From assembly GCF_000826145.2 (NCBI RefSeq), contig NZ_LN651336.1, positions 2,501-66,500 on the forward strand: a stretch of 64,000 nucleotides of DNA, written 5' to 3'. The position numbers and the translations under genes are program-made. This document shows, piece by piece, positions 1 to 9,435 of this stretch. Source of the stretch: Sporosarcina koreensis. Lineage in GTDB: Bacteria > Bacillota > Bacilli > Bacillales_A > Planococcaceae. How positions within the stretch are numbered: position 1 is the first letter of the stretch; every line of letters starts with the position of its first letter. The notes under the pieces are model-generated. The model did no database searches and was not told the origin of the DNA. It saw only the letters and a list, made by a program, of their open reading frames with translations.

Positions 1-468
1 AGCGAGGACGTCCCCGAAGAACGCACTGCCCCCCAGCCGGAAATCACCGAAGCTGATGATCACACTGCCCATTATCGCAATTACTGCGGACAGAATGGTT
101 TTTACCGATATCTTCTCCTTAAAGAAGAAGTATGTACCTGCGAATGCGAATATCGGCTGCAGTGTCACCAGAACGGTCGAGCTTGCAACCGATGTATAAT
201 TCAATGATTCAAACCAGAAGATGAAATGGAACGCTAAAAAGATTCCTGCCAGGGTGGAAAAAACCCAATCCCTTTTTGTCAGAACCCTGATTTCCTTCCG
301 GTATTTCAATAAAAAAACGGGAAGCATGAAGATCACCGAGAAAAACATCCTATAGAATGCGGTGACTCCGGCTTCAGCACTCACCAATTTTACAAATATG
401 GCAGAAAGGGCAACAGAAATTACACCTATGATAATAGGGATTGCCGGATGGACAGCAGGCTTGTTCAT
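1..468 (-). CDS. EamA/DMT-family permease, C-terminus cut by the window edge
   Basis: Reading the minus strand from the ATG at 468 gives 156 residues that begin MNKPAVHPAIPIIIG and run off the left edge. The visible part holds several hydrophobic helices, with loops such as YRKEIRVLTKRDW and the FAFAGTYFFFKEKIS segment typical of the first EamA half in drug/metabolite transporter permeases. The substrate cannot be told. A purine-rich stretch (GAAAGTGAAG) lies just upstream of the ATG. The gene is divergent from the CDF exporter that follows. Confidence 0.85.
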   Translation of the reverse strand, partial: MNKPAVHPAIPIIIGVISVALSAIFVKLVSAEAGVTAFYRMFFSVIFMLPVFLLKYRKEIRVLTKRDWVFSTLAGIFLAFHFIFWFESLNYTSVASSTVLVTLQPIFAFAGTYFFFKEKISVKTILSAVIAIMGSVIISFGDFRLGGSAFFGDVLA

Positions 469-655
469 GAACAACACTTCACTTTCTATCAATGACAGCG
501 ATTGAAAAAGATTGAGAATGGTTATAGCAATCAGTATAGCACAGCCGGTTGTTCTGCACATTCAGCAAATAAAACAGCCGGCTGCTGCCTGACCGGACTT
601 TCCCATCTGGCTTGCTATACTATTGCCACTAGCGACTTAAAAGGAGACTGATGTA

Positions 656-1654
656 ATGAATGGTTGGATCGGATTACTGAAAAACGGAAACAGATCCGCT
701 CTCATGGCGGCAATCGTCAATTTAATAATCTCTGTATTGAAAGCAGGCGCCTTCTTTCTTACCGGCAACGTCGCAATGTATGCGGAGATGATGCACTCAT
801 TGGGTGACGCCGCAAATCAGCTGTTTGTCTATACGGGATCCGCTCTATCCAAAAAGGCCCCGACCCCGAAGTTCCCCAACGGGTTCGGACGTATCGTCAA
901 TCTGGTCTGCCTGGGCGCCGTCCTTGTCGTTGCCATTCTTTCCTATGAAACGATCATCGGAGGTATCCATCACATTTTGCACCCTGCGGAGAGCACCGGA
1001 CTCCTCATTAACCTCGGTGTATTAGGGCTAGGCATTGTTCTGGAATCATTCGTGCTCTACAAAGCTTCCAAGGAAGTGATGCACGATGCAGGACTGGCCC
1101 ATAATGGGATCTCTTCCCTACCAAAGAGCTTTGCTCATCTGTCCAAAGCGAAGCCCCCGACAAAGTTGGTATTCATGGAAGATCTGGTGGCAACGAGCGG
1201 AGGTGTCATTGCATTCATCGCTGTCCTGCTGGCCCACTTCCTCGGATGGACAGCAGCCGAAGGGATTGCATCCATCGCAATCGGTGGGATGATGTTTTAC
1301 GTCGTCGGCAAGGTGTTCCTTGAAAACGCGCGCGGAGCAATCGGCGAGACGGATGAGGAAATGCTGGCCCATATCGCACATCTGGTTGCCGAAGACCCCG
1401 ACATAGTCGACATCCAGCGTGTGGAAGTTGTGAAAGAAGGGGAAAGCCTGCATGTTGAAATCGTCGCGGAAGTCTCTACTGCCAATACAGTGGAATATGT
1501 GCTCGCTGTGAAAGATCGCCTGATGACTCTCGTGCTGTCACAGAAAGGAATACAGGACGTGATCATTTCGCTGATCGGTGATGACGGCATCCAGTCCTGG
1601 AACGACACGAACAGCTCCCGTCTCATCGAAAACCGAAAAAAATTACCAGAATAA
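656..1654 (+). CDS. Cation diffusion facilitator (CDF) family metal exporter
   Basis: A 332-residue membrane protein of the CDF family, which exchanges cytoplasmic divalent metal (Zn, Co, Fe or Mn) for protons. The N-terminal half has the CDF helices. The second carries the metal-site motif AEMMHSLGDAANQ near residue 45, and a later helix carries FMEDLVATSGG near 172. The C-terminal 100 residues form the soluble metal-sensing domain (IGETDEEMLAHIAHLV onward). AAAGGAG lies about ten bases before the ATG. The gene is monocistronic and ends in a hairpin shared with the convergent dehydrogenase. The metal specificity cannot be assigned. Confidence 0.9.
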   Translation: MNGWIGLLKNGNRSALMAAIVNLIISVLKAGAFFLTGNVAMYAEMMHSLGDAANQLFVYTGSALSKKAPTPKFPNGFGRIVNLVCLGAVLVVAILSYETIIGGIHHILHPAESTGLLINLGVLGLGIVLESFVLYKASKEVMHDAGLAHNGISSLPKSFAHLSKAKPPTKLVFMEDLVATSGGVIAFIAVLLAHFLGWTAAEGIASIAIGGMMFYVVGKVFLENARGAIGETDEEMLAHIAHLVAEDPDIVDIQRVEVVKEGESLHVEIVAEVSTANTVEYVLAVKDRLMTLVLSQKGIQDVIISLIGDDGIQSWNDTNSSRLIENRKKLPE

Positions 1655-1703
1655 AAAACGGACCGGATCGCCAAATTTTGAATTGGCGCCGGTTCGTTTT
1701 TTT
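1653..1703. terminator. Bidirectional terminator between CDF gene and alcohol dehydrogenase
   Basis: A run of A, an imperfect stem (CGGACCGG...CGCCAA pairing with TTGGCGCCGGTTCG) and a run of seven T lie between two convergent genes. It can serve both strands. Confidence 0.85.
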
Positions 1704-2871
1704 ATAGTGAATTTGTCAGAATCTGAACAACATCCTGTTTGGACAGCTTGGCGAAATTGCCGAGCGGGCCATTGACAGCTGCTTTTTCTGCCATCAGCTC
1801 GATTTTTGAATCATCGATGTCGTAGTCCGCAAGCTTGCGCGGCGCACCGATCGATGACCAGAACGCTTCCAGTTTCTCAATGCCTTCGATTGCTATTTCC
1901 TCATCTGACTTCCCTTCTGGGTCCACACCGAATGCATTCACTGCGAGCTGTGCGTACCGTTTCGGGTTCAGATGCATCGTATAGCGCATCCACTCAGGGA
2001 ACAGGATTGCAAGTCCTCCGGCATGCGGGATGTCGTAGACTGCCGATACTGCATGTTCGATGTCATGGGTTCCCCAGTCACCTGTATACCCCATTCGCAG
2101 GAAGCCGTTCAATCCCCAGACGCCTGCGAGCATCATTGTCGCACGGAGCTCGTAATCATCGGGGTGATCGACGACTTGGGCGCCTGTACGGATAATCGTG
2201 CGGAGAGCACTTTCACACATCTCGTCCTGGAATGGCGTATTCGAGGATTCATTGAAATACTCCTCGAAGATATGGGACATTGTATCGACGATTCCATTGA
2301 CTGTCTGATCACGGGGAACAGACATTGTATACGTCGGATCCAAAACGGAGAATTTCGGGTAGTTGAGGGGTGTTCCCCATCCGTATTTCTCTTGCGTTGC
2401 TTCGTTCGTTATGACCGAACCGGCATTCATCTCCGAGCTGGTCGCTGACAAAGTCAGGACAGTGCCGAATGGAAGTGCATCTTGCGGTGTCGCTTTGCGG
2501 ACAACGAAATCCCATGGATTCCCGTCATACTTTGCCGCACAGGCGATGAGTTTTGTGCAGTCGATGACCGAGCCGCCGCCGACGGCCAAGATGACGTCGA
2601 TTTCTGCCCGCTTACACAGATCGGCTGCCGCGATCGCTGTGGACAGACGGGGATTCGGCTCCACTCCGCCGAATTCATGGATCGTCATGCCGCCGTCTTT
2701 CAGGACATTCATGACATCATCATACACACCATTAGTTTTGATGCTCCCGCCGCCGTACACGACAAGCACTTTGTTTCCATATTGTTTCAGTTCGTCTGCC
2801 AAGTTGCTGACCTGTCCTTTTCCGAACAGCAGTTTGACAGGATTTTGGAATACGAAATTATCCATTTCCAT
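1702..2871 (-). CDS. yugJ: Iron-containing alcohol dehydrogenase, BdhA/YugJ type
   Basis: A 389-residue group III (Fe-dependent) alcohol dehydrogenase, expected to reduce aldehydes such as butanal with NAD(P)H. The N-terminal domain has [12 protein letters not shown] (33-50) and the dinucleotide loop AVGGGSVID near 97. Metal ligands are visible as D and H in [14 protein letters not shown] and the two histidines of [18 protein letters not shown] near 270-285. Full length for the family. In B. subtilis yugJ lies close to yugI, as here, though the roc genes now sit between them. GGAGGCG precedes the start. The true substrate is unknown. Confidence 0.9.
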   Translation of the reverse strand: MEMDNFVFQNPVKLLFGKGQVSNLADELKQYGNKVLVVYGGGSIKTNGVYDDVMNVLKDGGMTIHEFGGVEPNPRLSTAIAAADLCKRAEIDVILAVGGGSVIDCTKLIACAAKYDGNPWDFVVRKATPQDALPFGTVLTLSATSSEMNAGSVITNEATQEKYGWGTPLNYPKFSVLDPTYTMSVPRDQTVNGIVDTMSHIFEEYFNESSNTPFQDEMCESALRTIIRTGAQVVDHPDDYELRATMMLAGVWGLNGFLRMGYTGDWGTHDIEHAVSAVYDIPHAGGLAILFPEWMRYTMHLNPKRYAQLAVNAFGVDPEGKSDEEIAIEGIEKLEAFWSSIGAPRKLADYDIDDSKIELMAEKAAVNGPLGNFAKLSKQDVVQILTNSL

Positions 2872-2946
2872 CGCCTCCTCAGGTACCTTCTATTATGTTT
2901 CACAGCTTTCAGCGGTGCAACTGATTTGCATAGACCGCCAGACAGG

Positions 2947-2980
2947 AAAAGAGCGCCCCGGCAGCGGGACGCTCTTCTGT
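2947..2980 (-). terminator. Terminator of glutamate dehydrogenase gene
   Basis: Stem AAGAGCG/CGCTCTT extended by CCC/GGG around a short loop lies just after the minus-strand stop at 2986. It closes the roc gene run. Confidence 0.75.
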
Positions 2981-2985
2981 ACTCC

Positions 2986-4230
2986 TTATGCCCATCCGCG
3001 GAAACGGGAGGCTTCCGCTGTTTTGCGGATTCCGATCATATAAGCTGCAAGACGCATGTCAATGCCGCGCGTAGTTGCCTGCGTGTAGACATTATCGAAG
3101 GCTGTGACCATTTTCTCGGTCATACGTTCACGCACGTCCTCTTCAGACCAGTAATAGCCCATGTTGTTCTGCACCCACTCGAAGTAGGAAACCGTTACGC
3201 CGCCAGCGCTTGCCAGCACGTCCGGAACGAGGAGGATACCGCGGTCCGTAAGAATCTTGGTCGCTTCGCTCGTTGTCGGTCCGTTCGCCGCTTCCACAAC
3301 GATATTCGCTTTGATGTTGTGTGCGTTGTGCTCCGTAATCTGGTTTTCGATCGCTGCCGGAACGAGGATATCGCAATCCAGCTCGAGCAGTTCTTCGTTC
3401 GTCAGTGTGTTTTCGAACAGCGTCGTGACTGTTCCGAAGCTGTCGCGGCGGTCAAGGAGATAGTCGATATCCAAACCGTCCGGATCATGCAATGCACCGT
3501 ATGCATCCGAGATACCGATGACTTTCGCACCTGCATCATGAAGGAACTTCGACAGGAAGCTTCCGGCGTTGCCGAATCCCTGGATGACGATCCGTGCACC
3601 TTTCATATCAATGCCACGGCGTTTCGCTGCTTCGTTGATGATGATTGTAACACCTTCAGCAGTCGCACGGTCACGGCCTTGTGATCCGCCGAGGACAATC
3701 GGTTTGCCTGTGATGAAGCCCGGAGAGTTGAACTCGTCGATCCGGCTGTATTCATCCATCATCCACGCCATGATCTGAGCGTTCGTGAAGACGTCCGGAG
3801 CAGGAATGTCTTTTGTCGGCCCCATCACTTGGGAAAGAGCGCGTACATAGCCGCGGCTCAGACGTTCCAGCTCACCCATCGACATTTCTCGCGGATCACA
3901 GACAACGCCGCCTTTACCTCCGCCATACGGGAGATCTACAATACCGGCTTTCAGCGTCATCCACATCGACAGCGCACGGACTTCGTCCAATGTCACGTCT
4001 GGGTGGAAGCGCACGCCGCCTTTTGTAGGGCCGACTGCATCGTTATGCTGGCCGCGGTATCCAGTGAATACTTTCACTTTCCCGTCGTCCATTTTGACCG
4101 GAATGCGGACTTCCGTCATGCGCATCGGTTCTTTCAGAAGATCATACATGCCTTCATCGTAGCCCAGCTTGTCAAGTGCCTCTTTGATAACAACTTGTGT
4201 AGATGTGAACAGATTCAGGTTTTCAGTCAT
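2986..4230 (-). CDS. gudB: NAD-specific glutamate dehydrogenase (RocG/GudB family)
   Basis: A 414-residue enzyme that deaminates glutamate to 2-oxoglutarate and ammonia. The N-terminal substrate domain carries VGPTKGGVRFHPDV and LPYGGGKGGVVCDP (catalytic lysine region, about residues 67-110), then PAPDVFTNAQIMAWMMDEY. The C-terminal Rossmann domain carries VIQGFGNAGSFLSKFL near 215. Its length matches RocG/GudB, and no insertion like the inactivating repeat in B. subtilis 168 gudB is evident. It is the last of three catabolic genes in the same direction (rocA, rocD, then this), which supports a role in using glutamate from arginine, ornithine and proline. rocG is an equally valid name. Confidence 0.95.
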   Translation of the reverse strand: MTENLNLFTSTQVVIKEALDKLGYDEGMYDLLKEPMRMTEVRIPVKMDDGKVKVFTGYRGQHNDAVGPTKGGVRFHPDVTLDEVRALSMWMTLKAGIVDLPYGGGKGGVVCDPREMSMGELERLSRGYVRALSQVMGPTKDIPAPDVFTNAQIMAWMMDEYSRIDEFNSPGFITGKPIVLGGSQGRDRATAEGVTIIINEAAKRRGIDMKGARIVIQGFGNAGSFLSKFLHDAGAKVIGISDAYGALHDPDGLDIDYLLDRRDSFGTVTTLFENTLTNEELLELDCDILVPAAIENQITEHNAHNIKANIVVEAANGPTTSEATKILTDRGILLVPDVLASAGGVTVSYFEWVQNNMGYYWSEEDVRERMTEKMVTAFDNVYTQATTRGIDMRLAAYMIGIRKTAEASRFRGWA

Positions 4231-4310
4231 TGGTTTGGCTCGCCTCTTTGTTTCATAATGGTTTTTCCTAGTTCATCGTATCATATCGGTCTGTCGAATT
4301 GGAAAGTTTT

Positions 4311-5504
4311 TTAGTTCGCAAAGACACTTTTGATCTTCTCGATTGCCCAGTCCAAATCTTCTTTGCTGATCACTAAAGGCGGCGCAAAACGGATGACTGT
4401 ATCATGCGTTTCTTTGCAGAGCAGGCCAAGTTCTTTCAGTTTTTCACAATATGGCCGCGCTTCTTCTGTCAGCTCCATGCCGATGAAGAGACCGCGTCCG
4501 CGGACTTCTTTAATGACGTCGTTCTCGATCTTTGCGAGCTCGCTTTTGAAGTAGTTGCCGAGTTCTTCCGAGCGTTCAGCGAGTTTCTCATCCTGCAGGA
4601 CATCCAGGGATGCGATGGAAACTGCGCACGCCATCGGGTTTCCGCCGAATGTCGAACCGTGTGAACCAGGGTTGAACACTTCCAGGACTTCCTTATCTGC
4701 AACGACACAGGAAATCGGGAACACGCCGCCGCCCAATGCCTTGCCGAGGATATACATATCAGGATCTACATCTTCCCACTCACATGCAAACATTTTACCA
4801 GTACGGCAAAGACCCGCCTGGATTTCGTCTGCAATGAACAATACATTGTTCTCCTTGCAGAGTTCGCGCGCTTTTTTCAAATAGCCTGCAGGAGGGATGA
4901 GGATTCCTGCTTCCCCTTGAATCGGCTCGATGATGAAGGCAGCTGTATTTTTCGTGATCGCTTGTTCAAGTGCATCAATATCGCCATACGGCACAAGCTT
5001 GATGCCCGGCAGCATCGGACCGAACCCGCGCTTGTATTCAGGGTCGGATGAAAGGGAAACAGCACCCATCGTCCGGCCATGGAAGTTGCCTTCGCAGCCG
5101 ATGATCTCCGCTTTGTCCGCTTCAACGCCTTTGACATCATATGCCCAGCGGCGCGCTGCTTTGATCGCTGTTTCTACAGCTTCAGCTCCTGTGTTCATCG
5201 GAAGAGCCATTTCTTTGCCTGACAGTTCAGTCACTTTTTCATACCATGGGCCCAATTGGTCGCTGTGGAATGCACGGGAAGTAAGGGTTACTTTGTCTGC
5301 CTGGTCCTTCAGTGCCTGGATGATTTTCGGGTGACGGTGTCCTTGGTTCACTGCAGAGTACGCAGAAAGCATATCCATATATTTGTTACCTTCCGGATCC
5401 TTTACCCATACACCTTCGGCTTCAGAAATAACGATCGGCAGCGGATGATAGTTTGGTGCACCATACTTGTTTGTTTGTTCAATCACTTGTTGAGATACAG
5501 ACAT
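4311..5504 (-). CDS. rocD: Ornithine aminotransferase
   Basis: A 397-residue class III PLP aminotransferase that converts ornithine and 2-oxoglutarate to glutamate semialdehyde and glutamate. Seen motifs are [19 protein letters not shown] (about 103-121), [28 protein letters not shown] and the PLP-lysine segment [18 protein letters not shown] near 255. Closely related acetylornithine transaminases exist, but the adjacent rocA and glutamate dehydrogenase favour rocD. GAGGAGGGAT-type SD lies upstream of the ATG. It is separated from rocA by 80 bases that contain a stable hairpin. Confidence 0.95.
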   Translation of the reverse strand: MSVSQQVIEQTNKYGAPNYHPLPIVISEAEGVWVKDPEGNKYMDMLSAYSAVNQGHRHPKIIQALKDQADKVTLTSRAFHSDQLGPWYEKVTELSGKEMALPMNTGAEAVETAIKAARRWAYDVKGVEADKAEIIGCEGNFHGRTMGAVSLSSDPEYKRGFGPMLPGIKLVPYGDIDALEQAITKNTAAFIIEPIQGEAGILIPPAGYLKKARELCKENNVLFIADEIQAGLCRTGKMFACEWEDVDPDMYILGKALGGGVFPISCVVADKEVLEVFNPGSHGSTFGGNPMACAVSIASLDVLQDEKLAERSEELGNYFKSELAKIENDVIKEVRGRGLFIGMELTEEARPYCEKLKELGLLCKETHDTVIRFAPPLVISKEDLDWAIEKIKSVFAN

Positions 5505-5532
5505 TCAAAATCCCTCCTCGGTTTGTTATGTA

Positions 5533-5563
5533 AAAGCAGCGCCTGCCCTGGGGCAGGCTGCTG
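5533..5563 (-). terminator. Hairpin between rocA and rocD, partial terminator or processing site
   Basis: On the minus strand, CAGCAGCCTGCCC pairs with GGGCAGGCGCTG around a two-base loop and is followed by CTTTTA. The short T run suggests attenuation or an mRNA processing boundary rather than full termination. Confidence 0.55.
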
Positions 5564-5585
5564 TGATAGTTGTCTGATCAGCTTA

Positions 5586-7130
5586 TTAGAACATTTCCGA
5601 AGTTGTCTTGCCCTGCATGTGGAGCTGCAGGTAATCCGGGCCGCCTGCTTTCGAGTCAGTTCCGGACATGTTGAATCCGCCGAATGGCTGGTATCCAACA
5701 ATCGCGCCTGTGCAGCCGCGGTTGAAGTACAGGTTCCCGACATGGAAGTCTTCACGAGCCTGCTCCAAGTGTTCACGGTTCGTCGTGATGACTGCGCCTG
5801 TCAGGCCGTAGTCTGTGTCGTTCGCCATTTCGATAGCTTCTGTGAAGTCTTTCGCTTTCGCCAATGCGACGAACGGTCCGAATACTTCTTCTTTCATGAT
5901 ACGTGCATCAGGCTTGACGTCAGCGAATACTGTCGGTGCGATGAAGAACCCTTTTGAGTCGTCCCCTTCGCCGCCCGCGATGAGACGTCCTTCTTTTTTG
6001 CCGATTTCAACATAACCCATGATTTTATCGAAAGCATTTTTGTCGATAACAGGACCTGCGAAGTTCGACTGGTCCGCCGGATCTCCGTACGTCAATTCCT
6101 TCGTCAGTTCCTCGACACGGCCGACAACTGTGTCGTACACATCTTCATGGATGATGGCACGTGAGCAGGCCGAGCATTTCTGACCGCTGAAGCCAAACGC
6201 CGATTTGACGATGGACTGAGCAGCAAGTTCAAGATCCGCTTCGCTGTCCACGACAATTGTATCTTTACCGCCCATTTCAGCGATGACACGCTTCAGCCAG
6301 ATCTGCCCTTCGTTCACTTTCGAAGCGCGCTCGTAGATGCGTGTTCCGACTTCGCGCGATCCTGTGAAGGAGACGAACCGTGTACGCGGGTGGTCGACGA
6401 GGTAGTCGCCCACTTCAGCGCCTGAACCCGGCACGTAGTTTACAACACCTGCAGGCATTCCTGCTTCTTCGAGCACTTCCATGAACTTGTAGGCAACAAC
6501 CGGAGTTGTCGATGCAGGTTTCAGAAGAACTGTATTACCTGTCACGAGTGCTGCGACAGTTGTTCCGGCCATGATCGCGAATGCGAAGTTCCATGGGGAG
6601 ATGACAACGCCTACGCCGAGCGGAATGTAACCGAAACGGTTGAACTCGCCCGGACGGCTTTCTACAGGGATGCCGTCTTTCAGCGTAAGCATCTGGCGGC
6701 CGTAGTATTCCATGAAGTCGATTGCTTCAGCAGTGTCCGCGTCCGCTTCGTTCCAAGGCTTCCCTGCTTCTTTCGTCAGAAGAGCTGAGAATTCGTGCTT
6801 GCGGCGGCGTACGATTGCAGCTGCTTTGAACAGGATATCCGCACGCATCTGCGGATCTGTCTTTCTCCATGTGCTGAACGTTTCGTCAGCGATTTTCATC
6901 GCCTTTTCCGCGATGTCTTTGCTCGCTTTGGATACGCGGCCGATTGTTTCTTCTTTGTTGGCTGGATTGAATGACACTAGCTTGTCATCTGTCATGATAC
7001 GCTCTCCGCCTACAATCAGGGGATAATCTTTACCAAGGTAAGCTTCAACTGTTTTCAAGCCTTCCTCGAATGCTTTTTTATTTTCTTCCTTAGTGAAGTC
7101 TGTAAATGGTTCATGTTTGTAGGGAATCAT
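5586..7130 (-). CDS. rocA: 1-pyrroline-5-carboxylate (glutamate semialdehyde) dehydrogenase
   Basis: A 514-residue NAD-dependent aldehyde dehydrogenase of the RocA/PruA-2 group that oxidises glutamate-5-semialdehyde to glutamate. Visible are [19 protein letters not shown] (NAD site, about 170-190), [26 protein letters not shown] with the catalytic Glu, and [12 protein letters not shown] with the catalytic Cys near residue 320. The frame opens further upstream at 7220, but the ATG at 7130 has an excellent AAAGGAGGACT site and gives the family N-terminus [12 protein letters not shown], so I use it. It heads the rocA-rocD-gudB run and is divergent from the RocR-like regulator. Confidence 0.95.
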   Translation of the reverse strand: MIPYKHEPFTDFTKEENKKAFEEGLKTVEAYLGKDYPLIVGGERIMTDDKLVSFNPANKEETIGRVSKASKDIAEKAMKIADETFSTWRKTDPQMRADILFKAAAIVRRRKHEFSALLTKEAGKPWNEADADTAEAIDFMEYYGRQMLTLKDGIPVESRPGEFNRFGYIPLGVGVVISPWNFAFAIMAGTTVAALVTGNTVLLKPASTTPVVAYKFMEVLEEAGMPAGVVNYVPGSGAEVGDYLVDHPRTRFVSFTGSREVGTRIYERASKVNEGQIWLKRVIAEMGGKDTIVVDSEADLELAAQSIVKSAFGFSGQKCSACSRAIIHEDVYDTVVGRVEELTKELTYGDPADQSNFAGPVIDKNAFDKIMGYVEIGKKEGRLIAGGEGDDSKGFFIAPTVFADVKPDARIMKEEVFGPFVALAKAKDFTEAIEMANDTDYGLTGAVITTNREHLEQAREDFHVGNLYFNRGCTGAIVGYQPFGGFNMSGTDSKAGGPDYLQLHMQGKTTSEMF

Positions 7131-7264
7131 GATAGTCCTCCTTTGAATTAGCGCAAAAAAAGTTTGCACTCCGTTCGTGATTACATTTATAATAATGCAA
7201 GATATTATTGCGCATTGCAAGTATTATTGTTTAAAACAGAGAAAAAGTTGGGCGGTGTCAATGA
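7131..7264. promoter_or_regulatory. Divergent rocA / regulator control region with tandem direct repeats
   Basis: TGCAAGATATTATTG (7196-7210) is repeated as TGCAAGTATTATTG (7216-7229). Repeat starts are 20 bp apart, about two helical turns, as expected for two bound dimers on one face. The sequence between contains AATGC...GCATT dyads that loosely resemble the B. subtilis RocR upstream activating site (recalled as AATGCAAAA-N-TTTTGCATT), but spacing differs. I could not find a -24/-12 (GG-N10-GC) sigma-54 promoter ahead of rocA. Confidence 0.55.
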
Positions 7265-8584
7265 ATGAACAGTTTCGACGAATCACTCTTCCCTTTCTAT
7301 GAATTCGCTGTCCAGAATGCGGGAATCGGCATCCACGCTGTCAACAGTGATGGCCGGACGATAATCTACAATGACAAGATGAAAGAGATCGAAGGGCTGG
7401 AACTCGAGGATATCCGGGAGTTGTCCATCCTTGAACTGTTTAAATTCCGTCAGCAGCCGAGCACACTTATGGAAGTGCTGCAAAACGGAAAAGAACAGCT
7501 GAATATCAAACAGACGTACTGGAACCGCAATGAAACCGAAATCACGACCATCAATAACACCTATCCGATCGTCCAGGACGGACGGCTGATCGGCGCGATC
7601 GAATTGTCACATGACGTCACTGCACTCGAGAAGTTCGTCCTCCAGCCGCTGAAGAAGGACAGGGATCCCATCCTTCTCAACCATATCGTGGCTGAGTCGG
7701 AGTCCATGAAACGAATCATCGCGACGGCCAAGAAAGCGGTGCGCGCACGGCTCCCTGTTCTGCTCATAGGAGAAGCCGGCACTGGGAAAGACCTTGTCGC
7801 GCAAGGGATCCATCATGAGGTGCCTGATGAGGACTCATCGTTCTATACGCTATATTGCAATCGTTCGGATATGCAGGCCATCGAACGGCTGGCTGGAAAA
7901 TTGGCAGAAGACGCACCGTTCACGTTATTTTGTGAACGTATCGACTTTCTATCCATCAAGCTCCAGCGAAAATTGCTGGAAATCCTTGAAACCTCTGAAG
8001 CAGGGTCACGGCAGTTCATCGCAAGTATCGGGGAAGATCCCGTGGAACTCATCTCCTCAGGTGTACTACTGAAGGAACTCTATTACTTCTTTGCCTCTTT
8101 CACGATCCGCTTCCCTCCTTTGCGGGAACGGACGGAAGATATCCTGCCCTTCGTCAGGAGATATTTGGCCAGACGCAGAGAAAGCTTCGGGACGGTCTTG
8201 GAAGACATCACAGAGGATGTACAGGATCTGTTCCTGTCGTACTCCTGGCCGGGAAATATGCGCGAGCTCGAAGTGCTGCTCGATGAGGTCGCGTCACTCG
8301 CCTCGTCGGAGACGATTATATCAGTGGATATGCTGCCGCTCCATTTCAGGAACAAGAGCAATGCATTGGAAACCGGCACAGCCCTTGCCTCCCCATTCCA
8401 GCCGGCAGGCGGCAGTGATTTCCTGCCGCTCGACAAGTTCTTGCGGGAAGCGGAATCCTACTATATACAGCGGGCGCTTGCCATGCATGACGGAAATATC
8501 ACCCGCACAGCGAATGCCCTGTCGATGAGCCGGCAGAATCTGCAATACCGGCTGCGGAAAAACAAAAACGGAGGAGAGGCATGA
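7265..8584 (+). CDS. RocR-like PAS/AAA+/Fis-HTH regulator with degenerate ATPase core
   Basis: A 439-residue protein with the layout of the arginine-catabolism activator RocR: PAS sensor (about 10-120), AAA+ domain (about 140-365) and Fis-type helix-turn-helix (about 400-433). Walker A is intact (GEAGTGKD, 169-176) and WPGNMRELE is present at 328. However, the stretch that should hold the GAFTGA sigma-54 contact loop is missing. The Walker B position reads TLFCERID (220-227) instead of a GTLFLDEI-type motif, and the usual arginine-finger segment reads LLKELYYFF. It therefore may not remodel sigma-54 holoenzyme. It is divergent from rocA, the obvious target. GGCGGTG sits before the ATG. Confidence 0.85.
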   Translation: MNSFDESLFPFYEFAVQNAGIGIHAVNSDGRTIIYNDKMKEIEGLELEDIRELSILELFKFRQQPSTLMEVLQNGKEQLNIKQTYWNRNETEITTINNTYPIVQDGRLIGAIELSHDVTALEKFVLQPLKKDRDPILLNHIVAESESMKRIIATAKKAVRARLPVLLIGEAGTGKDLVAQGIHHEVPDEDSSFYTLYCNRSDMQAIERLAGKLAEDAPFTLFCERIDFLSIKLQRKLLEILETSEAGSRQFIASIGEDPVELISSGVLLKELYYFFASFTIRFPPLRERTEDILPFVRRYLARRRESFGTVLEDITEDVQDLFLSYSWPGNMRELEVLLDEVASLASSETIISVDMLPLHFRNKSNALETGTALASPFQPAGGSDFLPLDKFLREAESYYIQRALAMHDGNITRTANALSMSRQNLQYRLRKNKNGGEA

Positions 8585-8603
8585 TGCCCCTTCTCCGTCT
8601 TCA
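8566..8603. terminator. Weak bidirectional hairpin between regulator and yugI
   Basis: ACGGAGGAGAGGC and GCCCCTTCTCCGT form an imperfect stem that includes the stop codon of the upstream gene. It lies between convergent genes. The flanking A and T runs are short. Confidence 0.5.
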
Positions 8604-8975
8604 ATAGCCTGATTTGTCGATCCAGTCGCGAAGTTTGTCTTTCAGTGAGTTGAATCCTGTTTCGTCCTGCTCGTCGACCCGTTCTTGCAGCGACTTGCGG
8701 GGGCGGTTGTTTTTCTTAGCGGCAGCAGGCGGTTCCTGCAATGCCCGGATGGACAGACTGATCTTGTGATCTTGTTCATCAACATCCAAAATCTTCACGT
8801 TCACCTGCTGCCCTACAGCCAGATGCTCATGGATGTCCTTCACAAATCCGTATGTGATTTCGGAAATGTGGACGAGCCCCTGTGTCTGATCATCCAGAGC
8901 GACGAATGCGCCATAAGGCTGAATCCCCGTCACTGTACCTGACAGTTCCTGACCTGCTTCGTATTTACCTGTCAT
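8601..8975 (-). CDS. yugI: S1 RNA-binding domain protein YugI (general stress protein 13 family)
   Basis: A 124-residue protein. Residues 5-72 form one S1 domain (GTVTGIQPYGAFVALDD, GLVHISEI, VKILDVDEQDHKISLSIRAL). A basic linker (KKNNRPRK) and the conserved tail GFNSLKDKLRDWIDKS follow. Members of this family associate with ribosomes or RNA. An in-frame TTG at 8990 would add five residues, but GGGAG lies at the right distance from the ATG at 8975, and the start MTGKYEAGQ matches the family. Confidence 0.9.
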   Translation of the reverse strand: MTGKYEAGQELSGTVTGIQPYGAFVALDDQTQGLVHISEITYGFVKDIHEHLAVGQQVNVKILDVDEQDHKISLSIRALQEPPAAAKKNNRPRKSLQERVDEQDETGFNSLKDKLRDWIDKSGY

Positions 8976-9091
8976 GCGAACAGCTCCCAATCGTGTTTTG
9001 ACTATCTGAAATTGCCATAACGGCCACTATCAGTATAGCATCGGAACACTAGCGGGAGCAAAAGATAGTCACTTGACGGCCGTACTGCCTA

Positions 9092-9355
9092 TTACGATAT
9101 GATACATTTCGCTTCGAACTTCACAGCGAGCAGCTTATAGGAGATCTGCATGCAGTCTTCCAGCGGAATCCACAGACCGCAACAAGGTTCATAGACATCG
9201 CGGATCCGTTTTGCGAGATCACTCGGATGATCCAGGACTTCCAGTTCGCCCAGGATTATCGCGATCTCCCGTCCATACGCTTTCGGCCCCGCTAGGAACG
9301 GGTCCCATTCTTCCAGCAGAGCCGCTGCTTTTTTATTGATTTCTGCAGTTTGCAC
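9092..9355 (-). CDS. DUF1871 family protein (YugE-like)
   Basis: An 87-residue small acidic protein that resembles B. subtilis YugE (DUF1871): EINKKAAALLEEWDPF at the N-terminus and SDLAKRIRDVYEPCCGLWIPLEDCMQISYKLL in the second half. No function is known for the family. It starts with GTG at 9355, preceded by AGGTGAC at six bases. It is divergent from patB, the same neighbour as in B. subtilis. It has four cysteines, two of them adjacent (CC), with no metal motif I recognise. Confidence 0.8.
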   Translation of the reverse strand: MQTAEINKKAAALLEEWDPFLAGPKAYGREIAIILGELEVLDHPSDLAKRIRDVYEPCCGLWIPLEDCMQISYKLLAVKFEAKCIIS

Positions 9356-9435
9356 ACCAAGTCACCTGATTTTTCTTTTTTATTTATGATAGCATAGGAT
9401 TGTGAAAGAATACAGATGGTACAGGGGGAATACAT

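Noticed and set aside
2482-3684. Long open frame (400 codons) on the plus strand opposite the alcohol and glutamate dehydrogenase genes
   Set aside because: Its composition (Cys, His, Arg rich) is that of an antisense shadow, it has no family motif, and it runs across two well-supported genes.
7131-7200. Possible sigma-54 promoter before rocA
   Set aside because: TTGCAT and TTTGCG sequences are present, but none has GG at the required ten-base distance before the GC.
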